This document shows, in pieces, positions 26,701 through 34,356 of a stretch of 64,000 nucleotides of DNA; position 1 is the stretch's first letter, and each line of letters begins with the position of its first letter. The position numbers and the translations under genes are program-made. The notes under the pieces are model-generated. The model had not been told where the DNA came from. It searched no databases and saw only the letters and a list, made by a program, of their open reading frames with translations. Source of the stretch: Actinomadura hibisca NBRC 15177 (GTDB lineage: Bacteria > Actinomycetota > Actinomycetes > Streptosporangiales > Streptosporangiaceae); NCBI RefSeq assembly GCF_001552635.1, contig NZ_BCRO01000040.1, positions 124,001 to 188,000 on the forward strand, in the 5' to 3' direction.

Positions 26701-27247
26701 GTCCGGCGGCGGGGCGTCCGCACCCGAGCCGTTCACGCTGGAGGAACCCATCTCCGAGCCGCCCGCCGCCCCGCCCGGACCACGCCCCCAGATCCCGCGC
26801 CGGCGACCGGAACGGTCGCCGATCTTCGACGCGATGCAGTCGGAGTGGTTCCAGCGCCGGGACGTCGACGAGCCGACCGACGACCTGGCCCGGGGCTGGT
26901 CCTCGCCCGCCGACGCCGGTTTCCAGGCGGCCGAGGCGGCCGCCAAGCCGGTGGCGGGCCAGCGCACGTCCGTCGGGCTGCCCAAGCGGGTGCCCGGCAA
27001 GAACCGGGTGCCGGGCGCGGTCGCCGGGAACACCACGCCGCCGACCGTGCCGACCGGCACGCCCGGCGGCACGGCGGGCGGCGCGCCACCACAGCCGCGC
27101 GGCCAGTCGGCCGACACCGTGCGCAACCGGTTCGCCAGCCTGCAGCGCGGTGTGCACAAGGGCCGTCTGGCCCGCGACGCCGGGCCCGGCGACACGACAG
27201 GTGAGGGACCGTCGTACGACGACGGCGAGACAGGAGGAACCCGGTGA
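23750..27247 (+). CDS. cvnA: Conservon sensor histidine kinase CvnA with nitrate-sensor-like domain
   Basis: 1165 residues. A membrane segment at about 44-62, an extracytoplasmic nitrate/nitrite-sensing (NIT) domain of about 280 residues (ENERDTRVQFAAGG), a second membrane segment at about 352-374, then HAMP. The dimerisation helix carries His494 in LFRLDHLATRMRRNCENLL; the ATPase domain has ELVENATTF (N569), NDNGVGM and MGLFVVGRLA. From about residue 670 to the end the chain is disordered, Pro/Gly/Asp-rich, with repeats such as TGAHPLFGDTG and YSDNGYADNG. GTG at 23750 follows GGAGG. First of four overlapping conservon genes; the kinase is thought to signal to the CvnD GTPase at the membrane. 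Confidence 0.92.
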   Translation: MRKAQGAPEPPETPQASPPTSAETARRGSPAGRFRLRNWRVRARLFALIAIPTLVAAALAGYRVSVSLDNAESFQRLERLATLGERMAVLAHELENERDTRVQFAAGGTRTGLDLAEMSARQRAVDDAAAKVRAAAAQVETGDSTSLRLTVGNVVTRIEVLPALRRLAGQLPPSVIVDKYTSFITDVNNFHVQVAQNAPRTDLAQNALALSALSRAKDAASRERALVATALWAGRFEQGDLTALEKARTEWESALASFRSASTAEQRQRYDDTVTGPEIDRAEYTRVTALYRARASRTLAVRPLGWRNAAEWTRDMSFKVDRTRTVEAGLARTLTERTTALEDDASTAALRDAALALITLILVLLTTVLVARSLVRPLRRLQAGALEVAGSRLPGLVDRLRDPEAAAGGIEVEPIDVDSSDEIGQVARAFDEVHREAVRLAADEAVLRGNINAMFVNLSRRSQSLIERQLRLIEELEQSERDEEQLANLFRLDHLATRMRRNCENLLVLGGQEQVRRRNQPVPLIDVVRASLSEVEQYERVALRVQGDMRVAGPAVNDLVHLLAELVENATTFSSENTKVTVSGQLLSGGGAMLQINDNGVGMSPEELEQANWRLANPPVIDFSAARRMGLFVVGRLAVRHGVRVELRAAQGGGLTAFVVLPDALVAPGDPGVGSRAFGAPAAPAALPAGPAGAGGNGLFQRDEPVPGQRRSRGDTGGFPAVRDSGPQPVYGGAAANPMFDGARDQRPREDTGAHALYSDTGYGDTGYSDNGYADNGYSDNGYAGTGEHRMAENTGAHPLFGDTGEHRAAEGTGAHGVFDDGRDQRSREDTGAHPLFGGTGDHRTGDTGTQRALGDTGPVPAVPSFGDTGPQPVVPPAAPPADRPASRLGELPVRQPGTNLPGRAGAAPGGAQNGARPPLNGAPASPRDQRRDLPPENARPAVPEAQPEVPAQQRRPISWETGPQPAVPESGPAGPDRWEEPPASGGGASAPEPFTLEEPISEPPAAPPGPRPQIPRRRPERSPIFDAMQSEWFQRRDVDEPTDDLARGWSSPADAGFQAAEAAAKPVAGQRTSVGLPKRVPGKNRVPGAVAGNTTPPTVPTGTPGGTAGGAPPQPRGQSADTVRNRFASLQRGVHKGRLARDAGPGDTTGEGPSYDDGETGGTR

Positions 27248-27690
27248 GCGGGCAAGATCTCAACTGGTTGGTGACGAACTTCGCGGATCGTGTCCCGAAG
27301 GTCGCACACGCCGTGGTGGTCTCCTCCGACGGCCTGCCGATGGCCTACTCGGCGGGGTTCCCGCCGGAGCGGGCCGACCAGCTCTCGGCGATCGCCTCGG
27401 GGCTGATGAGCCTCACCCAGGGCGCCGCCAAGATCTTCGACGCGGGCGGCGTGAGCCAGACCGTGGTGGAGATGGACCGCGGGCTGCTGTTCGTCATGTC
27501 GATCGCCAACGGCTCGGTGTTCGCCGTGCTGGCCGCGCCCGACTGCGACCTGGGCCTGGTGGCCTACGAGATGACCCTGCTGGTGGAGCGGGTGGGCCGG
27601 GCGCTGACCCCGGCGCTGCGCGGCGGCTCCGAACCGCCGTACGGGGGACCGCCGGTCCCGGAGATGGGTCCCGGACCGGCTCGTTACTGA
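27244..27690 (+). CDS. cvnB: Roadblock/LC7 domain protein CvnB
   Basis: 148 residues. Roadblock/LC7 fold: LNWLVTNFADRVPKVAHAVVVSSDGLPMAYS at the start, then ADQLSAIASGLMSLTQGAA. The family forms dimers that regulate small GTPases (MglB-like). GTG at 27244 overlaps the cvnA stop, with GGAGG just upstream, so translation is coupled. Expected to bind CvnD and couple it to the kinase. Confidence 0.93.
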   Translation: MSGQDLNWLVTNFADRVPKVAHAVVVSSDGLPMAYSAGFPPERADQLSAIASGLMSLTQGAAKIFDAGGVSQTVVEMDRGLLFVMSIANGSVFAVLAAPDCDLGLVAYEMTLLVERVGRALTPALRGGSEPPYGGPPVPEMGPGPARY

Positions 27691-27719
27691 TCTGACTGAC
27701 TCTGACGGAGGTCGGCGAG

Positions 27720-28160
27720 ATGGATCGAGGCGGTCCCTATGGCGCCGGGCCGGGCGGTGGGCCCCCCTGGGGCTACGACCAGCAGCAGCGGCAGCCCGCC
27801 CGGCAGCCCGAGCCCGAGGACGACTCCAGTTCCCTGGTGCGGCCCTACGCCGTCACCGGGGGCCGGACCCGGCCGCGGTACGACCTGGCGATCGAGGCCC
27901 TGGTGTCGGCGGCGCCCTACCCGCCGCGCGACGTGGCCATGCTGACGCCGGAGTACCGGGCGATCATGGACCTGTGCCGCTCGGCGCGCTCGGTCGCCGA
28001 GGTGTCGGCGCTGCTGAAGCTGCCGCTGGGCGTGGCGCGGGTGCTGATCGCCGACATGGCTCTCGAGGGACTGCTGCGGCTGCACCAGTCGCGTCCCGCC
28101 GGTACGCAGCCGGACCTCCGTCTGCTCGAAAGGGTTCTCAGTGGACTACGCAAGCTCTGA
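27720..28160 (+). CDS. cvnC: DUF742 winged-helix protein CvnC
   Basis: 146 residues. A Pro/Gln-rich N-terminus of about 38 residues precedes the DUF742 domain (LVRPYAVTGGRTRPRYDLAIEALV) with a helix-turn-helix-like segment (SVAEVSALLKLPLGVARVLIADMA). ATG at 27720 follows GGAGG; the stop lies inside the next gene. DUF742 proteins are the third component of conservons and may contact DNA or the GTPase. Confidence 0.92.
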   Translation: MDRGGPYGAGPGGGPPWGYDQQQRQPARQPEPEDDSSSLVRPYAVTGGRTRPRYDLAIEALVSAAPYPPRDVAMLTPEYRAIMDLCRSARSVAEVSALLKLPLGVARVLIADMALEGLLRLHQSRPAGTQPDLRLLERVLSGLRKL

Positions 28161-28785
28161 CCGGGTCCCCCCGGCCGGCCCGCCCGAGGCCGAGCTGACC
28201 TCGGTCAAGATCGTGGTGGGCGGCGGATTCGGCGTCGGCAAGACGACCTTCGTCGGCTCGGTGTCGGAGATCATGCCGCTCACCACCGAGGCGGTGATGA
28301 CCGCCGCCAGCGCCGAGGTGGACGACCTGTCGGCGGTGCCCGACAAGACGACCACCACCGTGGCCATGGACTTCGGCCGCGTGTCGCTGGACCGCGAGCT
28401 GATCCTGTACCTGTTCGGCACGCCCGGCCAGCACCGGTTCTGGTTCATGTGGGACGACCTGGTCAAGGGGGCCATCGGCGCGGTCGTGCTGGTGGACACC
28501 CGGCGGCTGGCCGACTGCTTCGCGGCGGTGGACTACTTCGAGGAGCTGGGGCTGCCGTTCGTGGTCGGCGTCAACGGCTTCCACGGCGAGTTCCAGTACG
28601 GCCTGGAGGACATCCGCGACGCGCTGTCGATCAGCGCGCACGTGCCGATCCTGGAGTGCGACGCGCGCTCGCGCGAGTCCACCAAGGCCGTGCTGATCAC
28701 GCTGGTCAAGCACGCCATGACCATGCACATGAACGCCGGCGGCCCGCCGCCCGCCCAGGGCGGGATGGTCGGCCACCGGGGCTGA
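28141..28785 (+). CDS. cvnD: Conservon GTP/ATP-binding protein CvnD
   Basis: 214 residues. Small GTPase-like: P-loop GGGFGVGKTT at 27-36, switch region with TTTVAMDFGRV, G3-like LFGTPGQHRFWFMW, and a degenerate G4 (VVGVNGF instead of NKxD), as is usual for CvnD. Starts with GTG at 28141, 20 bp inside cvnC. The last coupled gene of the conservon; a terminator follows. Confidence 0.93.
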   Translation: MDYASSDRVPPAGPPEAELTSVKIVVGGGFGVGKTTFVGSVSEIMPLTTEAVMTAASAEVDDLSAVPDKTTTTVAMDFGRVSLDRELILYLFGTPGQHRFWFMWDDLVKGAIGAVVLVDTRRLADCFAAVDYFEELGLPFVVGVNGFHGEFQYGLEDIRDALSISAHVPILECDARSRESTKAVLITLVKHAMTMHMNAGGPPPAQGGMVGHRG

Positions 28786-28794
28786 GCGGAACGC

Positions 28795-28824
28795 GCGCCC
28801 GGAGACCCGAGGGTCGCCGGGCGC
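28795..28824 (+). terminator. Terminator after the conservon
   Basis: 14-bp stem with one A-G mismatch (GCGCCCGGAGACCC / GGGTCGCCGGGCGC), ten bases after the cvnD stop. Confidence 0.65.
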
Positions 28825-28950
28825 ACGACGCCGCCGTCCCGGCCTCACGCCGCCTCGCCGCCGGAGACGATCTTACGGTCGCGTAGGGAGCTGCCCGCGA
28901 TGCATGATGAATGCACATAAGCAGCGCAGATCCGGCATTTGGGAAGCGTG

Positions 28951-29724
28951 ATGGACGAGACGGAGACGATCGGGACCTACGTCGCCCTCGGCGACAGCTT
29001 CACCGAGGGCATGAACGATCCCTACCCCGGCCAGGCCGACGCCTTCCGGGGCTGGGCCGACCGGCTGGCCGAGCACCTGGCCGCCGCCCACCCCGGCCTG
29101 CGGTACGCCAACCTCGCGGTGCGCGGCAAGCTGCTGCACCAGATCGCGGCCGACCAGGTGCCGCTCGCGGTGGAGTTGCGGCCGGACCTGGTGACCCTGT
29201 GCGCGGGCGGCAACGACATCATCCGGCCCGGCTCGGACCCCGACGCGCTGGCGGTGGAGTTCGACGGCGCGGTGCGGCGGTTGCGGGCCACCGGCGCGCG
29301 GGTGGTGCTGTTCACCGGGTTCGACACCCGGGGCCTGCGCTCGGGCCACCGCATCCGCGGCAAGGCCGCCACCTACAACATGCACCTGCGGGCCATCGCC
29401 GACCGGCGCGGCTGCACGGTGGTGGACCTGTGGTCGCTGCCGGTCTTCAACGACCCGCGCGCCTGGTACGAGGACCGGCTGCACCTGTCGTCGGAGGGGC
29501 ACCGGCGGATGGCGCTGCGGGTCGCCGAGGTGCTCGGCGTGCCCGTCGAGGGCGACTGGCGCGAGCCGTGGCCGCAGGTCGACCCGGCGCGCTGGCTGGA
29601 GCTGCGCCGCGACGACGTGTACTGGGCGCGCACGTACCTGCTGCCGTGGGTCGCCCGCCGCGCGCGGGGCCGGTCGTCGGGCGACGGCCGCGAGCCCAAG
29701 CGCCCGACGCCGCTGCCGCTGTGA
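28951..29724 (+). CDS. SGNH/GDSL-family hydrolase
   Basis: 257 residues. The SGNH blocks are present: YVALGDSFTEG with nucleophile Ser16, GGND in LCAGGNDIIRPG, and the catalytic DxxH as D175-R-L-H178 in DRLHLSSEGH. No signal peptide, so a cytoplasmic esterase or lipase is likely; substrate unknown. ATG at 28951 follows GGGAAG. An inverted repeat TGCAT-GATGA-ATGCA (about 28900-28914) lies 37 bp upstream. Confidence 0.88.
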   Translation: MDETETIGTYVALGDSFTEGMNDPYPGQADAFRGWADRLAEHLAAAHPGLRYANLAVRGKLLHQIAADQVPLAVELRPDLVTLCAGGNDIIRPGSDPDALAVEFDGAVRRLRATGARVVLFTGFDTRGLRSGHRIRGKAATYNMHLRAIADRRGCTVVDLWSLPVFNDPRAWYEDRLHLSSEGHRRMALRVAEVLGVPVEGDWREPWPQVDPARWLELRRDDVYWARTYLLPWVARRARGRSSGDGREPKRPTPLPL

Positions 29725-29767
29725 TCCGGTTGCCGCTGTGACCCGGTAGGACCGCGAGAACGCGACG

Positions 29768-29810
29768 ACGGCCGTGCCCCGGAGACCAAGGATCTCCGGG
29801 GCACGGCCGT
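29768..29810. terminator. Bidirectional terminator, perfect 18-bp stem
   Basis: Arms ACGGCCGTGCCCCGGAGA and its exact complement, loop CCAAGGA, between the convergent SGNH hydrolase and STAS genes. Confidence 0.85.
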
Positions 29811-29837
29811 TCGGCGTTCGGGGACGTTCTCTCAGGG

Positions 29838-29894
29838 GGCGGCGGAGTAGGAGGGCGGCGGAGTAGGAGGGCGGCGGAGTAGAAGGGCGGCGGT
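29838..29894. repeat. 16-bp tandem repeat, 3.5 copies
   Basis: Unit GGCGGCGGAGTAGGAG at 29838, 29854 and 29870 (last with one change) plus a partial copy from 29886. Non-coding, just after the STAS gene's stop side. Confidence 0.85.
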
Positions 29895-29911
29895 GTGTCC
29901 GAGGCGGTGCC

Positions 29912-30265
29912 TCAGCCCGGTGCGGCGGTGCCGGCCAGCGCCTCTTCCAAGGAGCCGACGACGGTCATCCGGCGGTGCATGCCGGTGATCTCCAGCGTCC
30001 GGCGGACGATGGGCCGGGGCGCGGCCAGCGTGAAGCTGCCCCCGGCGGCGGTGACCGCCTTGTAGCAGTGCACCAGGACCGACAGGCCCTGGGAGTCCAT
30101 GAACTCCAGGTCCGCGAGGTCCAGCACCAGGTGCTCACCGTGGGAGCGGCGGGCGGCGCTCAGGCGCAGCCGCAGGTCCTCGGCGGTGGCGATGTCGAGC
30201 TCGCCGCACAGGCGGACCAGCGTGTGGCCGTCGTGCGGGCGGGTGCTCACTTGCAGTGGTCGCAC
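29912..30265 (-). CDS. STAS-domain anti-sigma factor antagonist
   Basis: 117 residues, the normal size of SpoIIAA/RsbV-like proteins. The conserved phosphoacceptor Ser58 sits in LEFMDSQGLSVLVHCYKAV, following LVLDLADL. In the dephosphorylated state such proteins bind and neutralise an anti-sigma kinase. GTG at 30265 follows GGGG at seven bases; GTG at 30250 is an alternative. No anti-sigma kinase or sigma factor is adjacent, so the partner is elsewhere. Confidence 0.88.
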   Translation of the reverse strand: MRPLQVSTRPHDGHTLVRLCGELDIATAEDLRLRLSAARRSHGEHLVLDLADLEFMDSQGLSVLVHCYKAVTAAGGSFTLAAPRPIVRRTLEITGMHRRMTVVGSLEEALAGTAAPG

Positions 30266-30512
30266 GGGGTGTCCCCTTCCGGGGTCGGGTGCTCTGACCG
30301 GAGTCCGGTGAAAGCTTTCCACACGACAACTATCCCGGACCGGGCGCGCGATGCCAACCCGCGACCCGGCGGGGACCGCTCCAAAAGGATGTGTGTGATC
30401 GCACCGCGCCGTAGGGTGCTTGTCGGACGCCGTGTCAGGCCCCCGTCCCGCCCAGCGTCGCCCGCACCGCACCGTCCCCCGCCCCTGACGGGCAAGAGAG
30501 AAGGACCTCCAG

Positions 30513-33500
30513 GTGAGCGCCCCCCGGTTGCCGGAAGACCTCGAACTGCTGCTGACCGACGAGCCCGTGCTGGACATCTACGCGCACGGACCCTGGCGGG
30601 TGCCGGACGGCCTGTACGGGAGACTGCGCGAGCGCGCGGTCGAGTTCAACGGCGATCCCCGCGCGGTGGTGCTGACCCGGCAGCTCAGCGACTTCTACGG
30701 GGCCGACACCTCCACCGCCGGGGCCGAGCTGTGGTCGCTGCTGACGTTCCTGCTGGGCGCCTCGGCGGTGCGCGCCGGGACGCGCGGCGACGTGGAGTAC
30801 GAGGTGCTGTCGGCCTTCCTGGCCGTCCCCGAGCCGGCCGTCCGCGACCCGCTGGCCTGGTTCAGCCAGGGCGGCCGGTGGCGGCCGCCGGGGCAGTGGT
30901 TGCGCGAGCCCGCGGGCGACGACCGGCAGCGCCGCCAGGTGATGTACGACCTGGCCCGCGCGGCGCTCGACGTCCTGGAGGGCCTGGAACCGCTGGAGCC
31001 GCGCCGCCGCGCGCTGGTCGCGCTGTTCGACCGGCACGCCGCCGACGCCGCGCTGCGCGAGGCCGACCTCGCCGTCCCGCACGAGCGGCTGGACGAGGTG
31101 TGGACCGGCCGCCTGACCGGGCCCGAGCTGGCGCTGCTGCCGGAGCTGGCCGGGCCCGTCGGCCACCTGGACTGGGTGTGCTCGGGGCTGGCGGCGGTGC
31201 ACCGGCGGCTGCTGGCGGCGGTCGGCGACGGCGACGGGCTGGAGACGGCGCTGGCGCGGCTGCTGCTCGCGGCGGCCGACGACCCGCAGGCGTGCGTCGT
31301 CCCGCCGGAGATGGCCGTCGCGCTCGGCGCGCCCGGCTACGAGCAGCTCTGCGAGCGGCTGCGGGCCGCGCGGCCGGAGTTCGCCGTCGAGCGCTGGCAG
31401 CGGGACGTGCGCGGCTGGCTGGCGCGCGGCATGGTCGCCGGGGAGGTGGCCGCGTGCCGGGCGTGGCTCGACATGGGCGCGCGCCTGACCGGCGTCGTGC
31501 AGGGGCTGCCCGACCCGGCCACCAACCCGCGCTGCCGCCTGCCGATCAGCGCGTTCCAGCTCGACCTGCGGCGGCTGTTCGCGCCGCGCCGGGTGCCCAA
31601 CGCGCTGGCCGCCCTGCCCGAGCCCGAGCCGCGCCCGAGCGAGCAGGCCGCCACCGGGCAGGCCGCCGAGCAGGCCGACGGGCCGGACGAGAACGGCGGG
31701 GAGGGCAAGGCCGCGCGGCCCGTCCCGCCCGCCGTGGAGGGCGAGCCGCTGGTCGGCCAGCCCGACCTGATGCGCGCGCTGCGCGCTGCGCTCGGCGGCC
31801 GGATCTCGGGACGGCGCGCGCTGCGGCTGCTGGTCAGCGGCCCCGAGGGCACCGGGAAGGGCACCGCCGCCGAGCTGGCCGAGCGGGCGCTGATCGAGTG
31901 CGGCGCGATCCGCGAGGCGTTGTGGGTGTCGGACCAGGTGTTCGCCGCGCTGACGGTGAGCGACGCGGTCCTGTGGCTCCAGGCGCGCGTGCGCGACTGC
32001 GTCGAGGGCCGCATGTTGCTGGTGGTGGACGACCTGGAGCGGATGGCCGCCCACGAGCGGTGCGGCCCGGCGGCCGTGGAGGAGCTGCGGCGGCTGATGG
32101 CGCGCTCGCCCGGCCTGGACGTGATCGCGCTGTGCCGCGCGGACGGCGACCGGCGGCTGTTCAAGGTCAACCCCGCGCTGGTGCGCGCCTTCGAGGTCGC
32201 CCGCACCACCGACTTCACCGCCGCCGGCCACGCCGAGCTGTTCCGCCGCGCGCTGGCCGCGCACGGCCTGGAGACCACCGGTGAGGCCGCCGACGTCGCG
32301 GGCGAGCTGCTGGCCCGCACCCCGCCGACGCTGAACCTGCGCGGCGCGCGCCTGGTCGAGCAGGTCGTCGCGCAGAGCGCCGCCGCCGCGCTCGCCCGCG
32401 TCCGCGCGTCCGGCGAGCCCGCCGAGGGCCCGCTCCGGGTCACCCGTGACGACCTGCCGCAGCAGCCGCTGTCGGGCCACAACGGCGACCCGCTGGCCGA
32501 GCTCGACGCGATGATCGGCATCGGGCCCGTCAAGGACGAGGTGCACGCGCTGGTCGCCGAGGCCAAGGCCGTGCAGCTGCGGCGCGAGGCCGGGATGCCC
32601 GCCTCCGCGCGCCCGCGCCACCTGGCGTTCGCCGGGAACTCCGGCACCGGCCGCCGCACCGTCGCCGGGCTGCTGGGCCGCCTGTACGCCGGGCTCGGCG
32701 TGCTGAGCAGCGGCCACCTGGTCGAGGTGGAGCGCGGCGACCTCCAGGGCGACTTCCCCGGCGAGAGCGCGCTGAGGATGCGGCGCGCGGCCGAACGCGC
32801 GCACGGCGGCGTCCTGCTGGTGCACGACGCGCACCTGGCCAAGGCCGACCCCGCGCACGGCCGCGAGGCCCTGGACGCGCTGGTGACCACGATGCAGGCC
32901 AACCCCGACGACCTGGTCGTGGTGCTGACCGGCCCGTCGGACGCGCTGCCCGACCTGCTGCGCGAGAACCCCGACCTGGCCGCGCAGTTCCCGCTGACGG
33001 TGCACTTCCCCGACCTCGGCGACCAGGAGCTGGTGGAGCTGTTCGCCGCCCGCGCCGCCGCCGCCGGGTTCGCGCTCGCCGACGGCACCCTCGACAAGGT
33101 GGCCCGGCTGGTGCGCACCGCGCCGCGCGGCCCCGGCTTCGCCAACGCGGGCCTCGCGCTCGGCCTGCTCGACCAGGCGGTGGCGATGCAGGGCCGCCGG
33201 GTGCTGGCCGACGACGTGGTCGACGACACCGAGCGGCTCGACGAGATCCTGCCCGAGGACGTGCCCGACGCGCTCACCGCCGGGCCGGGCCGCGGCTCCG
33301 ACGACCCGCGCGGCGAGATCGCCCGGCTGATCGGGCTGGCCGCCGTCAAGGAGGAGGTCGAGCACCTGGTCGCCGAGGCCAAGGCCGCCCCGATGCGGGA
33401 GCGGGCCAACCAGCGGCTGCCGCAACCGTCGCGGCACATGGTGTTCACCGGCAACCCCGGCACGGCCAAGACCACGATCGCCCGGCTGATCGCCGCCGTC

Positions 33501-34175
33501 TACGCCGAGCTGGGCCTGCTGTCGTCGGGCCACCTGGTGGAGGTGACGCGCGCCAACCTGGTCGCCGAGTACGTCGGCCAGACCGCGCCGCGCGTGCGCG
33601 CCGTCGTCGAACGCGCCCTGGGCGGGGTGCTGTTCATCGACGAGGCGTACACGCTGACGCAGGCCACCGGGGACGGCCGCGACTTCGGCGCCGAGGCCGT
33701 CGCCGAACTGCTGCTGCGCATGGAGGAGCACCGCTCGGACCTGGTCGTGATCGTCGCCGGGTACGGCGAGCAGATGGAGGAGTTCCTGAACTCCAACCCC
33801 GGCCTGCGCGAGCGCTTCCCCAAGAAGGTGCACTTCCCCGACTACAGCGACGAGGAGCTCATCGAGATCTTCGAGTACATGGCGGGCGGCCACGGCTTCG
33901 TGCTGGCCGACGGCGTGCTGGAGACGTTGGAGCGGCGGCTGGCCGCCCACAAGCGCGACAAGGCGTTCGGCAACGCGCGGCTGGTGCGCAACCTGCTGGA
34001 GGGGGCCATCTCCCGGCAGGGACGGCGGATCACCGAGGCCGAGCGGGAGGACCCCGGCAGCGTCGGCCCGGCCGAGGTGCGGCTGCTGCGCCCGGAGGAC
34101 CTGCCCCCGGCGATCGGCCCGCGCCCCTATCCCACCGGTTTCTTCGGGTTCCGGGACGTCCCCGAGAACCGGTAG
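30513..34175 (+). CDS. Large protein with three tandem CbbX/SpoVK-like AAA modules
   Basis: 1220 residues. An N-terminal helical region (1-430) is followed by three AAA modules. Module 1 (about 435-640): Walker A GPEGTGKGT lacks the Ser/Thr directly after Lys, and Walker B is LLVVDDLER. Module 2 (about 665-900): GNSGTGRRT has Arg for Lys, and Walker B is LLVHDAHL. Module 3 (about 935-1180): canonical GNPGTAKTT, LFIDEAYTL and VIVAGY. Modules 2 and 3 share SSGHLVEV and the CbxX/CfxQ pattern seen in CbbX, SpoVK and ESX EccA. A remodelling ATPase in which only the last module hydrolyses ATP is the likeliest reading. GTG at 30513 follows AAGGAC. No operon partner is evident. Confidence 0.87.
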   Translation: MSAPRLPEDLELLLTDEPVLDIYAHGPWRVPDGLYGRLRERAVEFNGDPRAVVLTRQLSDFYGADTSTAGAELWSLLTFLLGASAVRAGTRGDVEYEVLSAFLAVPEPAVRDPLAWFSQGGRWRPPGQWLREPAGDDRQRRQVMYDLARAALDVLEGLEPLEPRRRALVALFDRHAADAALREADLAVPHERLDEVWTGRLTGPELALLPELAGPVGHLDWVCSGLAAVHRRLLAAVGDGDGLETALARLLLAAADDPQACVVPPEMAVALGAPGYEQLCERLRAARPEFAVERWQRDVRGWLARGMVAGEVAACRAWLDMGARLTGVVQGLPDPATNPRCRLPISAFQLDLRRLFAPRRVPNALAALPEPEPRPSEQAATGQAAEQADGPDENGGEGKAARPVPPAVEGEPLVGQPDLMRALRAALGGRISGRRALRLLVSGPEGTGKGTAAELAERALIECGAIREALWVSDQVFAALTVSDAVLWLQARVRDCVEGRMLLVVDDLERMAAHERCGPAAVEELRRLMARSPGLDVIALCRADGDRRLFKVNPALVRAFEVARTTDFTAAGHAELFRRALAAHGLETTGEAADVAGELLARTPPTLNLRGARLVEQVVAQSAAAALARVRASGEPAEGPLRVTRDDLPQQPLSGHNGDPLAELDAMIGIGPVKDEVHALVAEAKAVQLRREAGMPASARPRHLAFAGNSGTGRRTVAGLLGRLYAGLGVLSSGHLVEVERGDLQGDFPGESALRMRRAAERAHGGVLLVHDAHLAKADPAHGREALDALVTTMQANPDDLVVVLTGPSDALPDLLRENPDLAAQFPLTVHFPDLGDQELVELFAARAAAAGFALADGTLDKVARLVRTAPRGPGFANAGLALGLLDQAVAMQGRRVLADDVVDDTERLDEILPEDVPDALTAGPGRGSDDPRGEIARLIGLAAVKEEVEHLVAEAKAAPMRERANQRLPQPSRHMVFTGNPGTAKTTIARLIAAVYAELGLLSSGHLVEVTRANLVAEYVGQTAPRVRAVVERALGGVLFIDEAYTLTQATGDGRDFGAEAVAELLLRMEEHRSDLVVIVAGYGEQMEEFLNSNPGLRERFPKKVHFPDYSDEELIEIFEYMAGGHGFVLADGVLETLERRLAAHKRDKAFGNARLVRNLLEGAISRQGRRITEAEREDPGSVGPAEVRLLRPEDLPPAIGPRPYPTGFFGFRDVPENR

Positions 34176-34184
34176 TCGCCGCCG

Positions 34185-34210
34185 GGCGTGCCCCGTGAGG
34201 GGGACACGCC
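34185..34210 (+). terminator. Imperfect terminator after the AAA gene
   Basis: Stem GGCGTGCCCC / GGGG-bulge-CACGCC with GTGA loop, ten bases after the stop codon. Confidence 0.5.
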
Positions 34211-34356
34211 GGGCGGGGCCCGTCGCAGTACAGGCTGATGACGATCTGTCAACATCATGCGCCGGATGGACGCGGGCACCGGCCCGTTTTGTCTAAGGTC
34301 TACCGCAGTACCGCCGACCCGGTCCTGTAGGCCGGGCACGACAAGGAGGACGCCCC

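Noticed and set aside
23552-27157. A 1201-codon open frame antisense to the conservon kinase
   Set aside because: Typical shadow frame in GC-rich DNA; composition is Gly/Arg/Ala/His without domains, while the opposite strand encodes a complete kinase.
29838-29894. CRISPR array
   Set aside because: The 16-bp units are contiguous without spacers.
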